This document shows, one piece after another, positions 48,371 through 59,699 of a stretch of DNA of 64,000 nucleotides. How positions within the stretch are numbered: the stretch's first letter is position 1; each line of letters opens with the position of its first letter. The notes under the pieces were generated by a model. The model made no database searches. It was given only the letters and a program-made list of their open reading frames with translations, and was not told the origin of the DNA. Origin of the DNA: Flaccisagitta enflata (taxonomy: Eukaryota; Chaetognatha; Sagittoidea; Aphragmophora); NCBI GenBank assembly GCA_965153355.1, contig OZ231127.1, positions 92,814,001 to 92,878,000 on the forward strand. The letters are read 5' to 3'. The position numbers were made by a program, and so were the translations under genes.

Positions 48371-48499
48371 AAAAAAGGCCGGATACACGGACAGTCGCGG
48401 ACGGTTGGGCAGGAGCAGTAATGCAAAAACCACTCGGACCGACCTACCGGCCTACAGACCGACACGGCAAGGTGTAGAGTCGCGTGTCCGCGACTATAA
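48371..48499 (-). mobile_element. Double-hairpin dispersed repeat, type 1, in dynein AAA3 intron
   Basis: It starts AAAAGGCCGGATACACGG and has GCGGACGGTTGGGCAGGAGC. It ends with the hairpin agtcgcgtgtccgcgact. It lies 140 bp from the first AAA3 exon. Confidence 0.8.
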
Positions 48500-48696
48500 A
48501 CAGTGATGAGGCAAAATGTGACTGAGGGAACGGCAGATCGACGGTTGGACGGATCAATAGACTGACTTATGAAACGTGCAACAAAATGACGCTTTAGTTT
48601 AAATGAACGAATGTATGCACTCAAAGCGTCGCGTGCCCGAATGTGTTATACGTGAACCATTATGGAGTGTACCCGTCCTTCAAAGCCATGTCTTCC

Positions 48697-49300
48697 TTTT
48701 TGGGCAGCGGCCCCGAAGGGGTCGATGACCTATGCTTTCACACATATATGGGGAATTTTTTTCTACTTCTCCTCTTCCTTCTTCTACGTCCCCAGTCTCG
48801 AGGTCCAAATTCCAGTCTGGAGACCCAAATCCCAGCCTCAAGGCCCAAATCCCAGCCTTGAGGCCCAAATCCTAGCCTCAAGGCTCAAGCCCTAGCCTAA
48901 ACGCCCAGATCCCAGCTTTGAAGCCTAGATCTTTGCCTTGAGGTCCAAATCCCAGCCAAGAGGCTTAGATACAAACCTTGAAGCTGGGATCTGGGCCTTT
49001 AGGCAAGGATTTGGGCCTTGAGGCCGTGATTTGGGCCTCAAGGCTGGGATTTGAGCCTTGAGACTGGGATTTGGGCCTCTAGACCGGAATTTGGGCCTTG
49101 GATTATAGAGGGGTAGGGACGTAGGAGGAGGAGGGGGGGGAGAAGAAGAAGAAGGAGAAAATTCTCCATAAATGTCTGAAAGCATAGGTCATCAACCCCT
49201 TTGGGATCGCTACTCTGCTTCTCCTTCAACTTCCAGCAAAACCTACCTAGACAGGGCACGGGTATGGTTGACCATCTAACGCTTTTGCGACTAATCTTGA
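48697..49300. repeat. GGCCCC-family element with minisatellite core and inverted end
   Basis: The head GGGCAGCGGCCCCGAAGGGG then TCGATGACCTATGCTTTCAC (48701-48742) is followed by about 18 units of CCTTGAGGCCCAAATCCCAG, inverting midway (about 48975). An inverted head GAAAGCATAGGTCATCAACC then CCTTTGGG (49177-49205) and a tail with GACCATCTAACGCTTTTGCG close it. It fills most of the AAA3 intron. The whole unit is a large foldback. Confidence 0.75.
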
Positions 49301-49310
49301 TGTTTAACAG

Positions 49311-49451
49311 CGTAAAGCCGTTTTGCTGATCGGGGAACAAGGAACTGCCAAAACTGTCATGATTCAAGGTCATATGAAGAAACACGATCCTGAACGCCAC
49401 CTTGTGAAAAGCTTCAACTTCTCAAGCGCAACAACTCCATTCATGTTCCAA
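49311..49451 (+). CDS. Dynein heavy chain AAA3 exon 2 (Walker A)
   Basis: 141 bp, phase 0 at both ends. It encodes [20 protein letters not shown], then [20 protein letters not shown] and [15 protein letters not shown] is the AAA3 P-loop, and [11 protein letters not shown]/M-Q follows as in DNAH5/8. It joins the preceding exon in frame. The next expected exon (Walker B region) was not found in the remaining plus-strand sequence. Reading frame and splice sites are intact, so it is not obviously decayed. Confidence 0.94.
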
Positions 49452-49941
49452 GTAAGACTTAAGCTTTGAGTTACATCTCGTTAAAAGGGTTCTAAGAGTC
49501 GCACAACATTATTTCCTATCAGAAACTTAACCCACTAATAAATGGAAGGGGGCGGGTAGAAAAATGTTTCCTACGTGCGTCTGAGTTTGCTTCTTACGGT
49601 TTGAAACGCGTTTGTTACCCTGCGTTAGCAATTGATTGCGTAAAGGAAAGTGATGAACTCGTGGGTAAAAAGTAAGCAAAATGTTAATTATTGGTTAAAT
49701 GTAAATTATTGGTTAAAATGAAAATTATTGGTTAAATCGGGACGCGCATAAAAAGAGCGGTTGAGATGAGACATTCTTTCAGCAGTTTTGCTCTGTACAT
49801 CAAATTTCTTTGCTGAATAAGTTATCGATTGAAATGTGTGGGTCCGCGTCATTGCTAATGTATGCCACTGCGCGAGTCTCTGTCTCTGTCTGCCTGTGGC
49901 TGTCTGTGTCTGCCTATCTGTCTGTCCGCCTCTGACTATGC

Positions 49942-50151
<210 letters not shown>

Positions 50152-50234
50152 CCCTCTCTCTCCCACCATTTTGAAACCTTGTTATTGACATTGTTTAATC
50201 CTAGATCTTGTTCAAAAAGGGACAGAGAGAGAGA

Positions 50235-50449
50235 AAACAAGGCCGGATACACGGCTACCGAAGTCGCGTGCGGGTGGGCAGGGGCCATATTTAAGGCCAC
50301 TCCATCATTTGGGCAGGAGCAGTTAGGCCAAAGACCGCATAAACCCAAAAAAAGTAAAGTGTGACGGACGGACCGACGGACCGACGGACCGACGGACCGA
50401 CGGACGGACAAAGCGGGTTGTATAGTCGCGTAGCACGCGACTAAAAAAC
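50235..50449 (-). mobile_element. Double-hairpin dispersed repeat, type 1, long subtype
   Basis: AACAAGGCCGGATACACGGC starts it. GCGGGTGGGCAGGGGCCATA, CATTTGGGCAGGAGCAGT, a GACGGACC array and CAAAGCGGGTTG follow. It ends agtcgcgtagcacgcgact and AAAAAAC. It is a near mirror of the copy at 5701-5890. Confidence 0.82.
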
Positions 50450-51366
50450 GGACAAAGACTAACAATCTGACTTGGAGTTAGGCGAAGAAAGACAAACGCG
50501 GGGACAGACAAGAAGTCAGATTTAAAAATGATCGAAGAGACAGTTTCAGAGAAGGTGAAAGAACTTTACAGAAAATCTGTGTGAACATTCTACTCAAATG
50601 AACACTTGCAATAACTTGAACGTTCATATTGACATTAGTACACTGCATTTGATCGGAAACTTTTCAGTAATGAAAATTTGCCACACAGAAGAGATGCACC
50701 AAAGGGTAAGCGTAAGTAAGTGTAAAGAAACCAACTTACGCGTAAGGAAAAGGGGGGCGTAAGGTAAACTATGTCATAGAGAAAAGGCTGGGGAAAGGTA
50801 AAGAAACAAAGGTCATTTAACTACGCACGTAGCCTACGCACGTTAGAAGGCAGCTAAATAACGCTGTGGAGTCCTAAGTCCGTTCAGCTCCTTTCTCGTT
50901 CCAGGCAAGAATTTGACTTGAGTTACGTCTTGCTAAAACGGTTCTAAGGGCCCTCACTCAGCTACGCCCATGTTGAAAGTAAAATCTTCAGCTCCCTTCT
51001 CGTTGAGAATTGGCAAAACAAAGGGATATTTCGGAGCTCAATGATCGCCATGTCGATCATTTATGGGCATCATTTTTGGTTTAGTTTCAATGCAATTTCC
51101 ATATCCCTCAGTCAAACAGAGGGCACAAGCTACGCTTTAAAGTTAAAAGCCCACACGAAAAGTACATCAGTCCTTACTCTTTCAACAAAAAGGCTGGAAA
51201 AACACACAAAAAAGAGAAGAGAAAATAAAAAAAAAACAAAAATAAACATTTTCAAGTTTGAAACCCTGTTCGGAGCTAAAGGAAAGCTTCTTTTGTTTAT
51301 TCAACCATAAAAGTTTTTAGAATCCCGACTCGTGTCGTGTCAGTCCGAGGAAAGACGGTGGCAAGG

Positions 51367-52200
51367 AAAGAGGTGGTGGAGGAGGAGGAGGAGGAGGAGG
51401 AGGAGGAGGAGGAGTAGAAGGTAGCGGTGGTAAAGCCGATGAGAATCCGGAGGTTATCAGCAGCGACGCGGGTGAATGAAGTGGCGACGGAGGAAGTGGT
51501 GGTAGGGGAGAAGGCGGTGATTTAAGGGGTTGTGGTGTCTTTGGGGTGTCAGAGGTGGTGATTTAGGTGGGATTTGGGATGGTTGGGTGGTTGTTTCCTC
51601 TGGCCTATGTAAATAATCTACTGTGCTGCGGTGGTGAAAATCGTGGGGCTAGTGGCAAAGGGGGTGGCAGTGGCGGTGAATGCAGAGGCAGAGCCAGACG
51701 CTTTAGGCGAATACAGCTTGGGTGGTTTGAGCCCTTTCCGGTGGTTGCTGGTTGGTTAAAGGCTAGGAATAGTTATTTTTTTTAGCTCGGCTGCCCTGGC
51801 TCATAGTGAAGGTGGTTTGAGCCTCTAGGCGTGACGGCTGGGTGAGCTGAGTCTGGGTATGGGATTCTTTTTAGTCGCGGACAAGCCATTCTATAAGAGG
51901 TTTTGTCCGTCCGTCCGTTGTTCCGTCCGTTGGTCATGGTGATCGAGTTGGAAAGTGTTAAAACGCGCATTTCCGCCCCTGCCCACCCGTCCGCGACTGG
52001 TATTGGCCGTGTATCCGGCCTTGTTTCTTTAGCTTGGCCCATCTGGCTCTCAGCGCTGATTTTAATGAAGGCGACGAAACTGATGGGAAGCAGTAGTAGG
52101 AACGAGTTTAGACAGTGACAGAGTATGCGAAGGTGGCAGCGATGGTTAGGGTGGTGGAAGTAGTGGAGACATAAAGGTGGCGAAGGTAAAGGCTGAGGAG
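51367..52200. other. G-rich satellite-like sequence and a hairpin repeat
   Basis: A GGA array (51373-51412) and G/T-rich text of GGTGG units are followed by a type 1 double-hairpin repeat (51867-52027, TTTTTAGTCGCGGACAAGCC to GTGTATCCGGCCTTGTTTC). No gene was recognised. Confidence 0.55.
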
Positions 52201-52300
52201 ATGGTCGCGGCAGCAGTCAAGTGAAATATGAGAAGTAGTGGGGCACGTGGTTGAGGAGGCAGTGAAAGCTCGAAAGTGGAAGATCGGAGGCAGCTGTGCC

Positions 52301-53160
52301 GTTGGCGATCAGAAGGCGTCTATGGCCGCTTTACAGTTTACACCTCCTAATGGAGTTGCTATTTTGAAAAAAAGAATTGATGTTGAGCGAGGACTTAGTG
52401 ACGGTGACGGTGACGGTGGCGGTGACGGAGGCGGTGGCGGCGGCGGTGGTGACGGTGGCGGTGACGGTGGCGGTGGTGACGGCGGCGGTGACGGCGGCGG
52501 TGGTGGCGGTGGCGGCGGCAGTGGTGACGGTGGCGGTGGTGACGGCGGCGGTGACGGCGGCGGTGGTGGCGGTGGCGGCGGCAGTGGTGACGGTGGCGGT
52601 GACGGTGTCGGTGACGGTGGCGGTGGCGGTGACGGTGTCGGTGACGGCGGCGGTGACGGTGGCGGTGGCGGCGGTGGTGACGGTGGCGGTGACGGCGGCG
52701 GTGACTGTGGCAGTGACGGCGGCGGTGGAGGCGGCGGTGGTGGCGGTAACGGTGGTGGCGGTAACGGTGGCGGCGGTGGCGGTGGCGGCGGTGGTGACGG
52801 TGGCGATCAGGAGGCGACTATGGCTGCTTTACACCTCCTAATGGAGTTGCTATTTTGAAAAAAGAAGTGATGTTGAGCGAGGACTTGGTGGCGGTGACGG
52901 TGGCGGTAACGGTGGCGGCGGCGGTGACGGCGGTGGTGGTGGCGGTGGCGGCGGTGGTGACGGTGGCGGTGACGGTGGCGGCGGCGGTGACGGTGGTGGT
53001 GGCGGCGGCGATGATGGCGGTGGCTTTGACGGTGGCGGTGGTGGTGGCGACGGCGGTGGTGACGGCGGCGGTGGTGACGGCGGCGGAAACGGCGGTGATA
53101 ACGGCGGTGGTGGCGGCGGTGACGGCGGCGGCGGTGACGGCGGCGGTGGCGGCGGTGGGT
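52301..53160. repeat. GGTGGC/GGTGAC minisatellite with duplicated flank
   Basis: Two large blocks of GGTGGCGGTGACGG (52390-52800 and 52885-53160) are each preceded by a roughly 95-bp segment (52301-52395 and 52803-52885). The segments share CACCTCCTAATGGAGTTGCT and GATGTTGAGCGAGGACTT. The unit of segment plus array is duplicated. Open frames (Gly/Asp, Val/Thr, Pro) are compositional. Confidence 0.9.
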
Positions 53161-53434
53161 TTGACGGTTTCCTCGGCGTCGGCGTCGAGGTTTTAAGCTG
53201 CGCGGGCGACGGCATTACGCGCGCAATGGGGGATTTCAATTATCGCCATCTATAATTGGCCATTTTCTCTCTTTTGTGCTCATAAAATATTGCGGAATAA
53301 AAAGCGATTCTTGTTCAAGTTGCACTCTCTCTTCTTCTTCTTCCTCTTCGTCGCATCGCCTTTTGTTTTGTATCGAACATTTTTTTTAACGCCATTTGTC
53401 GATAGAAGGCAAGCGGCAAGTGTGCTTCGCTTGT

Positions 53435-53635
53435 AGCCGGTTCGCTTGGAGGCGTCTCGCTCGGAGGCGTCTCGCTCGGGGGCGCTTCGCTCGGGGGCGC
53501 TTCGCTTGGAGGCGCTTCGCTCGGAGGCGCTTCGCTCGGAGGCGCTTCGCTCGGAGGCGCTTCGCTCGGGGGCGCTTCGCTCGGAGGCGCTTCGCTCGCA
53601 GGCGCTTCGCTCGGAGGCAGCTCAATTCGCAGCGG
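53435..53635. repeat. 15-bp minisatellite (GGCGCTTCGCTCGGA)
   Basis: About 13 copies of GGCGCTTCGCTCGGA with GGG and GCA variants. The 15-bp unit keeps all frames open. Confidence 0.95.
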
Positions 53636-53644
53636 CGGCTTCTT

Positions 53645-53781
53645 TTAAGATGCGTCATCGCATCTCTATAAGAGGGTCTGTCCGTCCGTCCGTCCGTCCG
53701 TCGATCCGTCCGTCCGTCCGTTACGCCTCTTCTAATATCACGCAGATGACGCATCTAGTTGCCCGATCGGGCTTGTTTTTA
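53645..53781 (+). mobile_element. Double-hairpin dispersed repeat, type 3
   Basis: TTTTAAGATGCGTCATCGCA then TCT opens with a perfect hairpin. AAGAGGGTCTGTCC and a CGTC array follow, then ATGACGCATCTAGTTGCCCG, and the palindrome GCCCGATCGGGC with TTGTTTTT closes it. The stem ATGCG/CGCAT differs from type 1 but still pairs. Confidence 0.8.
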
Positions 53782-54124
53782 TTACACCAACGCGTTTTAA
53801 TGGAATACGAATAAAATATTCAAGTCAGTCGATTGCGCAAGAAGTGCGAGAGCCAACATTTGAGCGAAGAGGAGAGTTAAAACGTTCTGAGTGAAGTGCA
53901 GGAAACCGGATAAAAGGTTTAGACTTTCTGCGTACATGCGCTAGGTAACGCTGTCTTTGGGGTGATCAAGGAAATTACATAGTCGTTCGTTCCTTCAGCT
54001 CTTCAGGTAACATTTCATCAAGTGTTCATCTTTGCCTTGTCCTTCTTGAAATATAGATGAAATATTTCATATGAATATTTCATATCATGTTTACAAAGGT
54101 GATTAGAGAGTACGAATCCCCTGA

Positions 54125-54430
54125 CTTCTTCTTTTTTCTTTTTTTTTTTCTTTTTTTTTTCTTTTTTTGTGTTTTTGGGTTTTGGGTTTGTGGTTTTGGG
54201 TTTTCAGTTTTTTTTTATTTTTGTTTTTTGTTTTTTGTTTTTTGTTTTTTGTTTTCATTTTTTTTTGTTTCTTTGTTTTTTGTTTTTTGTTTTTTGTTTT
54301 TTGATTTTTGTTTTTCGTTTTTCGTTTTTCGTTTTTCGTTTTTCGTTTTTTGTTTTTTGTTTTTCGTTTTTTGTTTTTTGTTTTTTGTTTTTTTGTTTTT
54401 TCCATTTTGTTTTTTTCTGTTTGTTTGGTT
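54125..54430. repeat. T-rich array of GTTTTTT/CTTTTTT units
   Basis: About 300 bp of TTTTTGTTTTTT with TTTTCG variants, a 7-bp-unit satellite. Confidence 0.95.
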
Positions 54431-55074
54431 TTTTTTCAATTCTCCAGAACCATTTAAATGATTGGTCACAAGACATTTTGTGATCCGTGGAAACGCATCC
54501 GAGGAAGTCTGATTCTTCTCATCGAGTAAAGTTTCGATTTTAGATATATTTTTTTGCCTTTGCCATTTTCTGCTTTTGCCGCCTTTTCTGGTTTTATCGG
54601 AAAAACTTCGCCTTAAATTAACTTAGATGATCGAATTTGTTTTTATTCTATCGGACTTTTTTTTTCCTTCGAGTTGTATTTCTGGTGAGTTGCGGTGATA
54701 GCCTTAAGATTGAGTACATGCAATTGAAAAAAATGGAAAAAAAAGAACATTGCAGTTGTCTTTACTTAGACCAACTACGATCATGGACGATAGCATATAT
54801 ATAATCAAACGAACCTACAAACATGCAAACAATCAAAAAAGAGACTAACAGCCAAACGAATGAATGAACGAACGAACAAATGGATAAACCAATGAACGAA
54901 GATGAAACGAATGATTATACGAACAAAGTAACGAACGAGATAATTAAACAAACAAACAAACAAACAAACAGAAATTGAAGAAGCCCCTTCTAATTCTGTC
55001 CAAATCCCAGTCAATTATTAGAAGTTTACAAGGCGCCAGAAGAGCCGTTTTACTGAAGAGAAAAAAGAAAGAAG

Positions 55075-55413
55075 ATGCATCCGTCCAACATTTCATCATC
55101 AACTACAGCACCAACAACAGCAACGACGACGAAAACAACATCATCATCATCATCATCATCATCATCGTCGTCAACCACTTCGTCAATGGTTCCATCCAAA
55201 CAGTCCACCAAGACTTCTTTATGGTCATCGAGCGGCTCGTCATCATCGATGATCAGCTCGTACTTGACGGAGACGTCGGCTCACGGGCTCTCGCGTCTCG
55301 TGACCCCGGAAGTGACGTCGAGATCGCTTTGGGCCGTCATCTGCTTCCTCATTTACGGATCGACAGTCGTCATTGTCGCCTTTCTCACCGTTAAATATCA
55401 AGACCCGAATGAA
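55075..55413 (+). CDS. Unrecognised membrane protein, exon 1 (cytosolic tail and TM segment)
   Basis: From ATG at 55075, 113 residues begin MHPSNISSSTTAPTTATTTK, followed by Ser/Thr-rich sequence partly made of a TCA array. Near residues 82-106 comes LWAVICFLIYGSTVVIVAFL then TVKY, a clear transmembrane helix. The donor GAA|GTATGT ends it in phase 0. With a long hydrophilic N-terminus and a Cys-rich rest, a type II orientation (N inside) is inferred. No family was recognised; DEG/ENaC, P2X and polycystin signatures were looked for and not seen. Confidence 0.7.
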
Positions 55414-55566
55414 GTATGTCAGTAAGCAAGAAATTGTCAGTGTGCCGTTTATCAGTAACATGAAAGAAAGAAAGACAGACAGACAGACAGACTCACAGAC
55501 AGACAGACAGACAGACAGAGAGAGAGAAGGAGAGAAAAAAAAGAAACAACGAAAGAAAGAAAACGT

Positions 55567-56560
<994 letters not shown>

Positions 56561-56690
56561 AGACAGAAAGAAAGAAAAAAAATGAATTGTTAGAATTCAT
56601 GAATGAATGAAAAATAGACGAATAAATAAGACAATCATGGGATGAATGAAAATATGTAAAGACTTTTTTTTTCGAATCATCTAACATCAG

Positions 56691-56880
56691 GTGGTGATCA
56701 ACATGAATTTGGACGACATCAATATGCAAATTTCTGAAGACGGTTCTGAAATTCAGACTTCTGAGGTCTTTCCTCGAATGTTGCTTTGTCTTCCGGATAT
56801 GAACGGAATTATCACAGGATTTGAAGACCTCACTTTTTGGCCCAAAGCTGAATCACCCACCACCGATGCTGAGCGCAAAA
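56691..56880 (+). CDS. Unrecognised membrane protein, exon 2
   Basis: 190 bp, phase 0 in and phase 1 out, encoding VVINMNLDDINMQISEDGSE, then FPRMLLCLPDMNGIITGFED and an end DAERK. The acceptor is AACATCAG and the donor GTGAGTTATG. It is acidic with one Cys. It follows exon 1 in phase. A GAT array lies just inside the next intron. Confidence 0.75.
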
Positions 56881-56888
56881 GTGAGTTA

Positions 56889-56901
56889 TGATGATGATAA
56901 C

Positions 56902-56941
<40 letters not shown>

Positions 56942-56942
56942 G
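56889..56942. repeat. (GAT)n trinucleotide array
   Basis: About 54 bp of GAT, starting 8 bases after the exon 2 end. Confidence 0.97.
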
Positions 56943-57655
56943 CACCGTCCGACGTTGTTCAGCCCTCATTTGTTGTATGGATGCGAATAATATGACTTAC
57001 TATCTCACTTTGTTTTCAAATTATCTCACATGACATCTACTATGCGACCGACGTTGTTCAGTCCTCATTTGTTGTACAAACATGACAAAGACTATTGTTG
57101 TATCTCACTTTGTTTTCAGAATTATCTCACATGACATCTACTATGCGACCAACGTTGTTCAATGTTCAATCCTCATTTGCTGTACGGACATGACAAAGAT
57201 TGTTGTTGTATCTCATTTTGTTTTCAGAATTGTCTCACATGACATCGACGATGCGACCGACGTTGTTCAGTCCTCATTTGTTGTACGGACATGACAAAGG
57301 CTGCTGTTATATCTCACTTTGTTTCTCAGAGTTGTCCCACATGACATCGACGATGCGTCCCACCTTGTTCAGTCCTCATTTGTTGTATGGACTTGATCAA
57401 GAGAGTTGTTATTTCTCACTTGGGTATCAGTATTGTCTCACATGACATCGACGATAGTCCTACCCCATTCAGTCCTCATTTATTGCAGGGACAGGACATG
57501 ACATGGATAATTTGAAAACAAAGTGAGATCGTTGTTTTATCTCACTTGGATTTTACAATTGTCTCACATGACATCTAATATGCGACCGACGTTGTTCAGT
57601 TCACATTTGTTGTACGGACATGACAAATACTGTTGTATCTCACTTTGTTTCTCAG
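56943..57655 (+). repeat. Tandem array of exon 3 head plus splice acceptor
   Basis: Seven or so units of about 100 bp repeat the start of exon 3 with its upstream intron end. Each has TCTCACTTTGTTTTCAGAAT or TTTCTCAGAGTTG, then TCTCACATGACATCGACGAT, GTTGTTCAGTCCTCATTTGT and TGTACGGACATGACAAA. Junctions lie near 57010, 57120, 57230, 57330, 57430 and 57560; the last unit is the real exon (57656). Most copies keep a usable AG. Confidence 0.9.
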
Positions 57656-57864
57656 AGTTGTCTCACATGACATCGACGATGCGTCCTACCCTGTTCAGTC
57701 CTCATTTGTTGTACGGACGCGGTTACGACTCTCAAATGGGAATCTGTTCTTGGCTCAACGCCTCTCAAGTCACGTCCGTCTTTTGGACTAATCCGGAACA
57801 AAGACTCAATCTGTATGTCCGTCTGACGGCCGACCCGACTGACTATGTCAACAGACTGTGGAAG
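57656..57864 (+). CDS. Unrecognised membrane protein, exon 3
   Basis: 209 bp, phase 1 in and phase 0 out, encoding LSHMTSTMRPTLFSPHLLYG, then SQMGICSWLNASQVTSVFWT and a segment ending DYVNRLWK. NAS is an N-glycosylation sequon, and one Cys is present. The donor AAG|GTAAGA is followed at once by a GA/CA array of about 230 bp. The start at 57656 (AGTTG) is chosen because it fits the phase of exon 2. Confidence 0.82.
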
Positions 57865-58108
<244 letters not shown>

Positions 58109-58561
58109 TACCGCAAGACTTCAGGCGACATCAATGTCTGTAGCCAGGAGTAGGACCGCTGTCGACTCGACCTCAAAGCGGGCAAATTGCGGCCTGATTA
58201 GAGTCTTGATACTTTGACCGAGAAAAAAATGGTTCAAATCGTTCCCTTTGCGACCTCATGGTGTTTTTCGTCTGTCTGTGCGTCTGTCTGTCTTTCTATC
58301 TGTCCATTCCGTCCGTTTTGCGATCAGTTTGACTCTGATTATGTCTGCTTTGCCTGCGTCACCAGAAGGAGGTCCATGTCTGTCTGTCGCTCTGTCTGTC
58401 TGTCTCTCTCCTCATATAGCTCTTTTTTTTTTCTCAATCTGTCAACTTGGCTCGCATTATGTCTTTCTGTACGTCTGATTTGCCTCTTTGACCTCATGTA
58501 GATCTCACCAGAGCAAGGAAAGCTCTTGAGGCCATGGCACCAATTTGCACCTACTAAATAA

Positions 58562-58562
<1 letters not shown>

Positions 58563-58648
<86 letters not shown>
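58563..58648. repeat. (GA)n microsatellite
   Basis: About 85 bp of GA in the intron before exon 4, followed by a CCAT/CCGT-rich stretch. Confidence 0.98.
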
Positions 58649-58823
58649 TGTCCACCCAACCGTCCATCCATCCGTCTGTCCCTCCCCCCGTCCCTCCACC
58701 CATCCATCAGTCCGTCCATCCGTTAGACCGTTCATCAACTGGTTGGTCTGCCACAAATCTATAAGTTCTCGTGAACCAGTCTACGTTGACACCGTTTGCC
58801 TCTTTTCTTCCCTTTTTTACTAG

Positions 58824-58960
58824 GTGCCAATAACGCCGTCCATGAAAGTGGTTCGTTTGGTGGTCTTTGATGTAAAATTGACTACATTTTACACAGGAGG
58901 CAACTCCAACTACACCAACACTTATCCCAAAGATGTCACACCGAAAATACCTTTCTATAG
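58824..58960 (+). CDS. Unrecognised membrane protein, exon 4
   Basis: 137 bp, phase 0 in and phase 2 out. It encodes VPITPSMKVVRLVVFDVKLT, then FYTGGNSNYTNTYPKDVTPK and IPFYR. NYT is a sequon. The acceptor TTTTTACTAG and donor GTTTGT are used. The alternating hydrophobic pattern (VVRLVVFDVKL) suggests beta structure. Confidence 0.82.
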
Positions 58961-59069
58961 GTTTGTACTCTGCTAATTTTTGCCACACAGGCAATGTCAT
59001 TTTGGTTTTCTTCTTCGAGGCTTTTGTCTTTAGGCGATATCAAGGGAGTTGTTTTTTTTTATTAATTAC

Positions 59070-59175
59070 GGTTAGGGGTGGGGTTAGGGACGGGGCTGGG
59101 GCTGGGGCTCAGGTTGGGTTGGGGATGGTTTAAGGGTTAGGGTTGGAGCTAGGCCTAGCGTTAGGGCTAAGAGCG
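59070..59175. repeat. Degenerate GGTTAG/GGGGCT telomere-like run
   Basis: About 100 bp of GGTTAGGGGTGGGGTTAGGG- and GGGGCTGGGGCT-type units, too degenerate for a functional telomere. It is intronic. Confidence 0.75.
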
Positions 59176-59423
59176 GGATGAGTCTGCTCGAAGTAAAGCT
59201 TTGCCATTGCGGGATTTTCGGAAAAAAAACATATGCATAGACTAGGACAAGTCTCATTGAAAATTGCCGAGATGTTTTTGTCTTACAGACAGACAGACAG
59301 ATAGACAGAAAAAAAGACAGACAAAAAGACACTCATACAGACATCTTTAATATTGTCACTGTTTAACTCATCTATCATGAATTATCCCTTTTCCTACTCA
59401 ACAAATGATTGTTCTGAAAAAAT

Positions 59424-59505
59424 AGAACAACTGTGACTGACTAACGGACCGACGGACGGATTGTCAGACCAAAAAAGTGTCTTGTTGAGTCGTTTAGCAC
59501 GCGAC
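59424..59505 (-). repeat. Double-hairpin repeat fragment, type 1
   Basis: GGACCGACGGACGG units, then agtcgtttagcacgcgact and AATT. Only the hairpin end remains. Confidence 0.6.
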
Positions 59506-59561
59506 TAATTAGATAAGAATTATGAGCCTGATCAAATTTCATCGTATTGTATCATTCTTAG

Positions 59562-59634
59562 CAAAGCGCATTGTTTGGACGTCTGTTTTCAAGATATTTG
59601 GGATCGTGAGACGGGCAACTGTTTCTTTTTACAG
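59562..59634 (+). CDS. Unrecognised membrane protein, exon 5 (Cys-rich)
   Basis: 73 bp, phase 2 in and phase 0 out, encoding KAHCLDVCFQDIWDRETGNC then FFLQ. There are three Cys in 20 residues. The acceptor CATTCTTAG and donor CAG|GTAAAG fit. It joins exon 4 (R/S codon) and the next exon in frame. Confidence 0.8.
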
Positions 59635-59699
59635 GTAAAGGATGCAACAAATAATAGTACATTATCAGTGGCCTTGTTTTTGTCCCCGACGAACAGTTT

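Noticed and set aside
52238-53239. Gly/Asp, Val/Thr and Pro-rich frames
   Set aside because: Several overlapping frames are open on both strands because of the GGTGGC unit, with no conserved domain and no splice context.
53386-53814. [10 protein letters not shown] and [10 protein letters not shown] frames
   Set aside because: A 15-bp minisatellite; open frames on both strands have no independent support.
58501-58558. Possible extra exon (ISPEQGKLLRPWHQ...) in the membrane-protein gene
   Set aside because: It has an acceptor-like TAG but meets a stop at TAA with no donor, and exons 3 and 4 join in phase without it. It might be an alternative last exon, but evidence is thin.
59070-59175. Telomere or interstitial telomeric repeat
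   Set aside because: Units vary too much (GGTTAG, GGGGCT, GGGTTG) and it is only about 100 bp within an intron.
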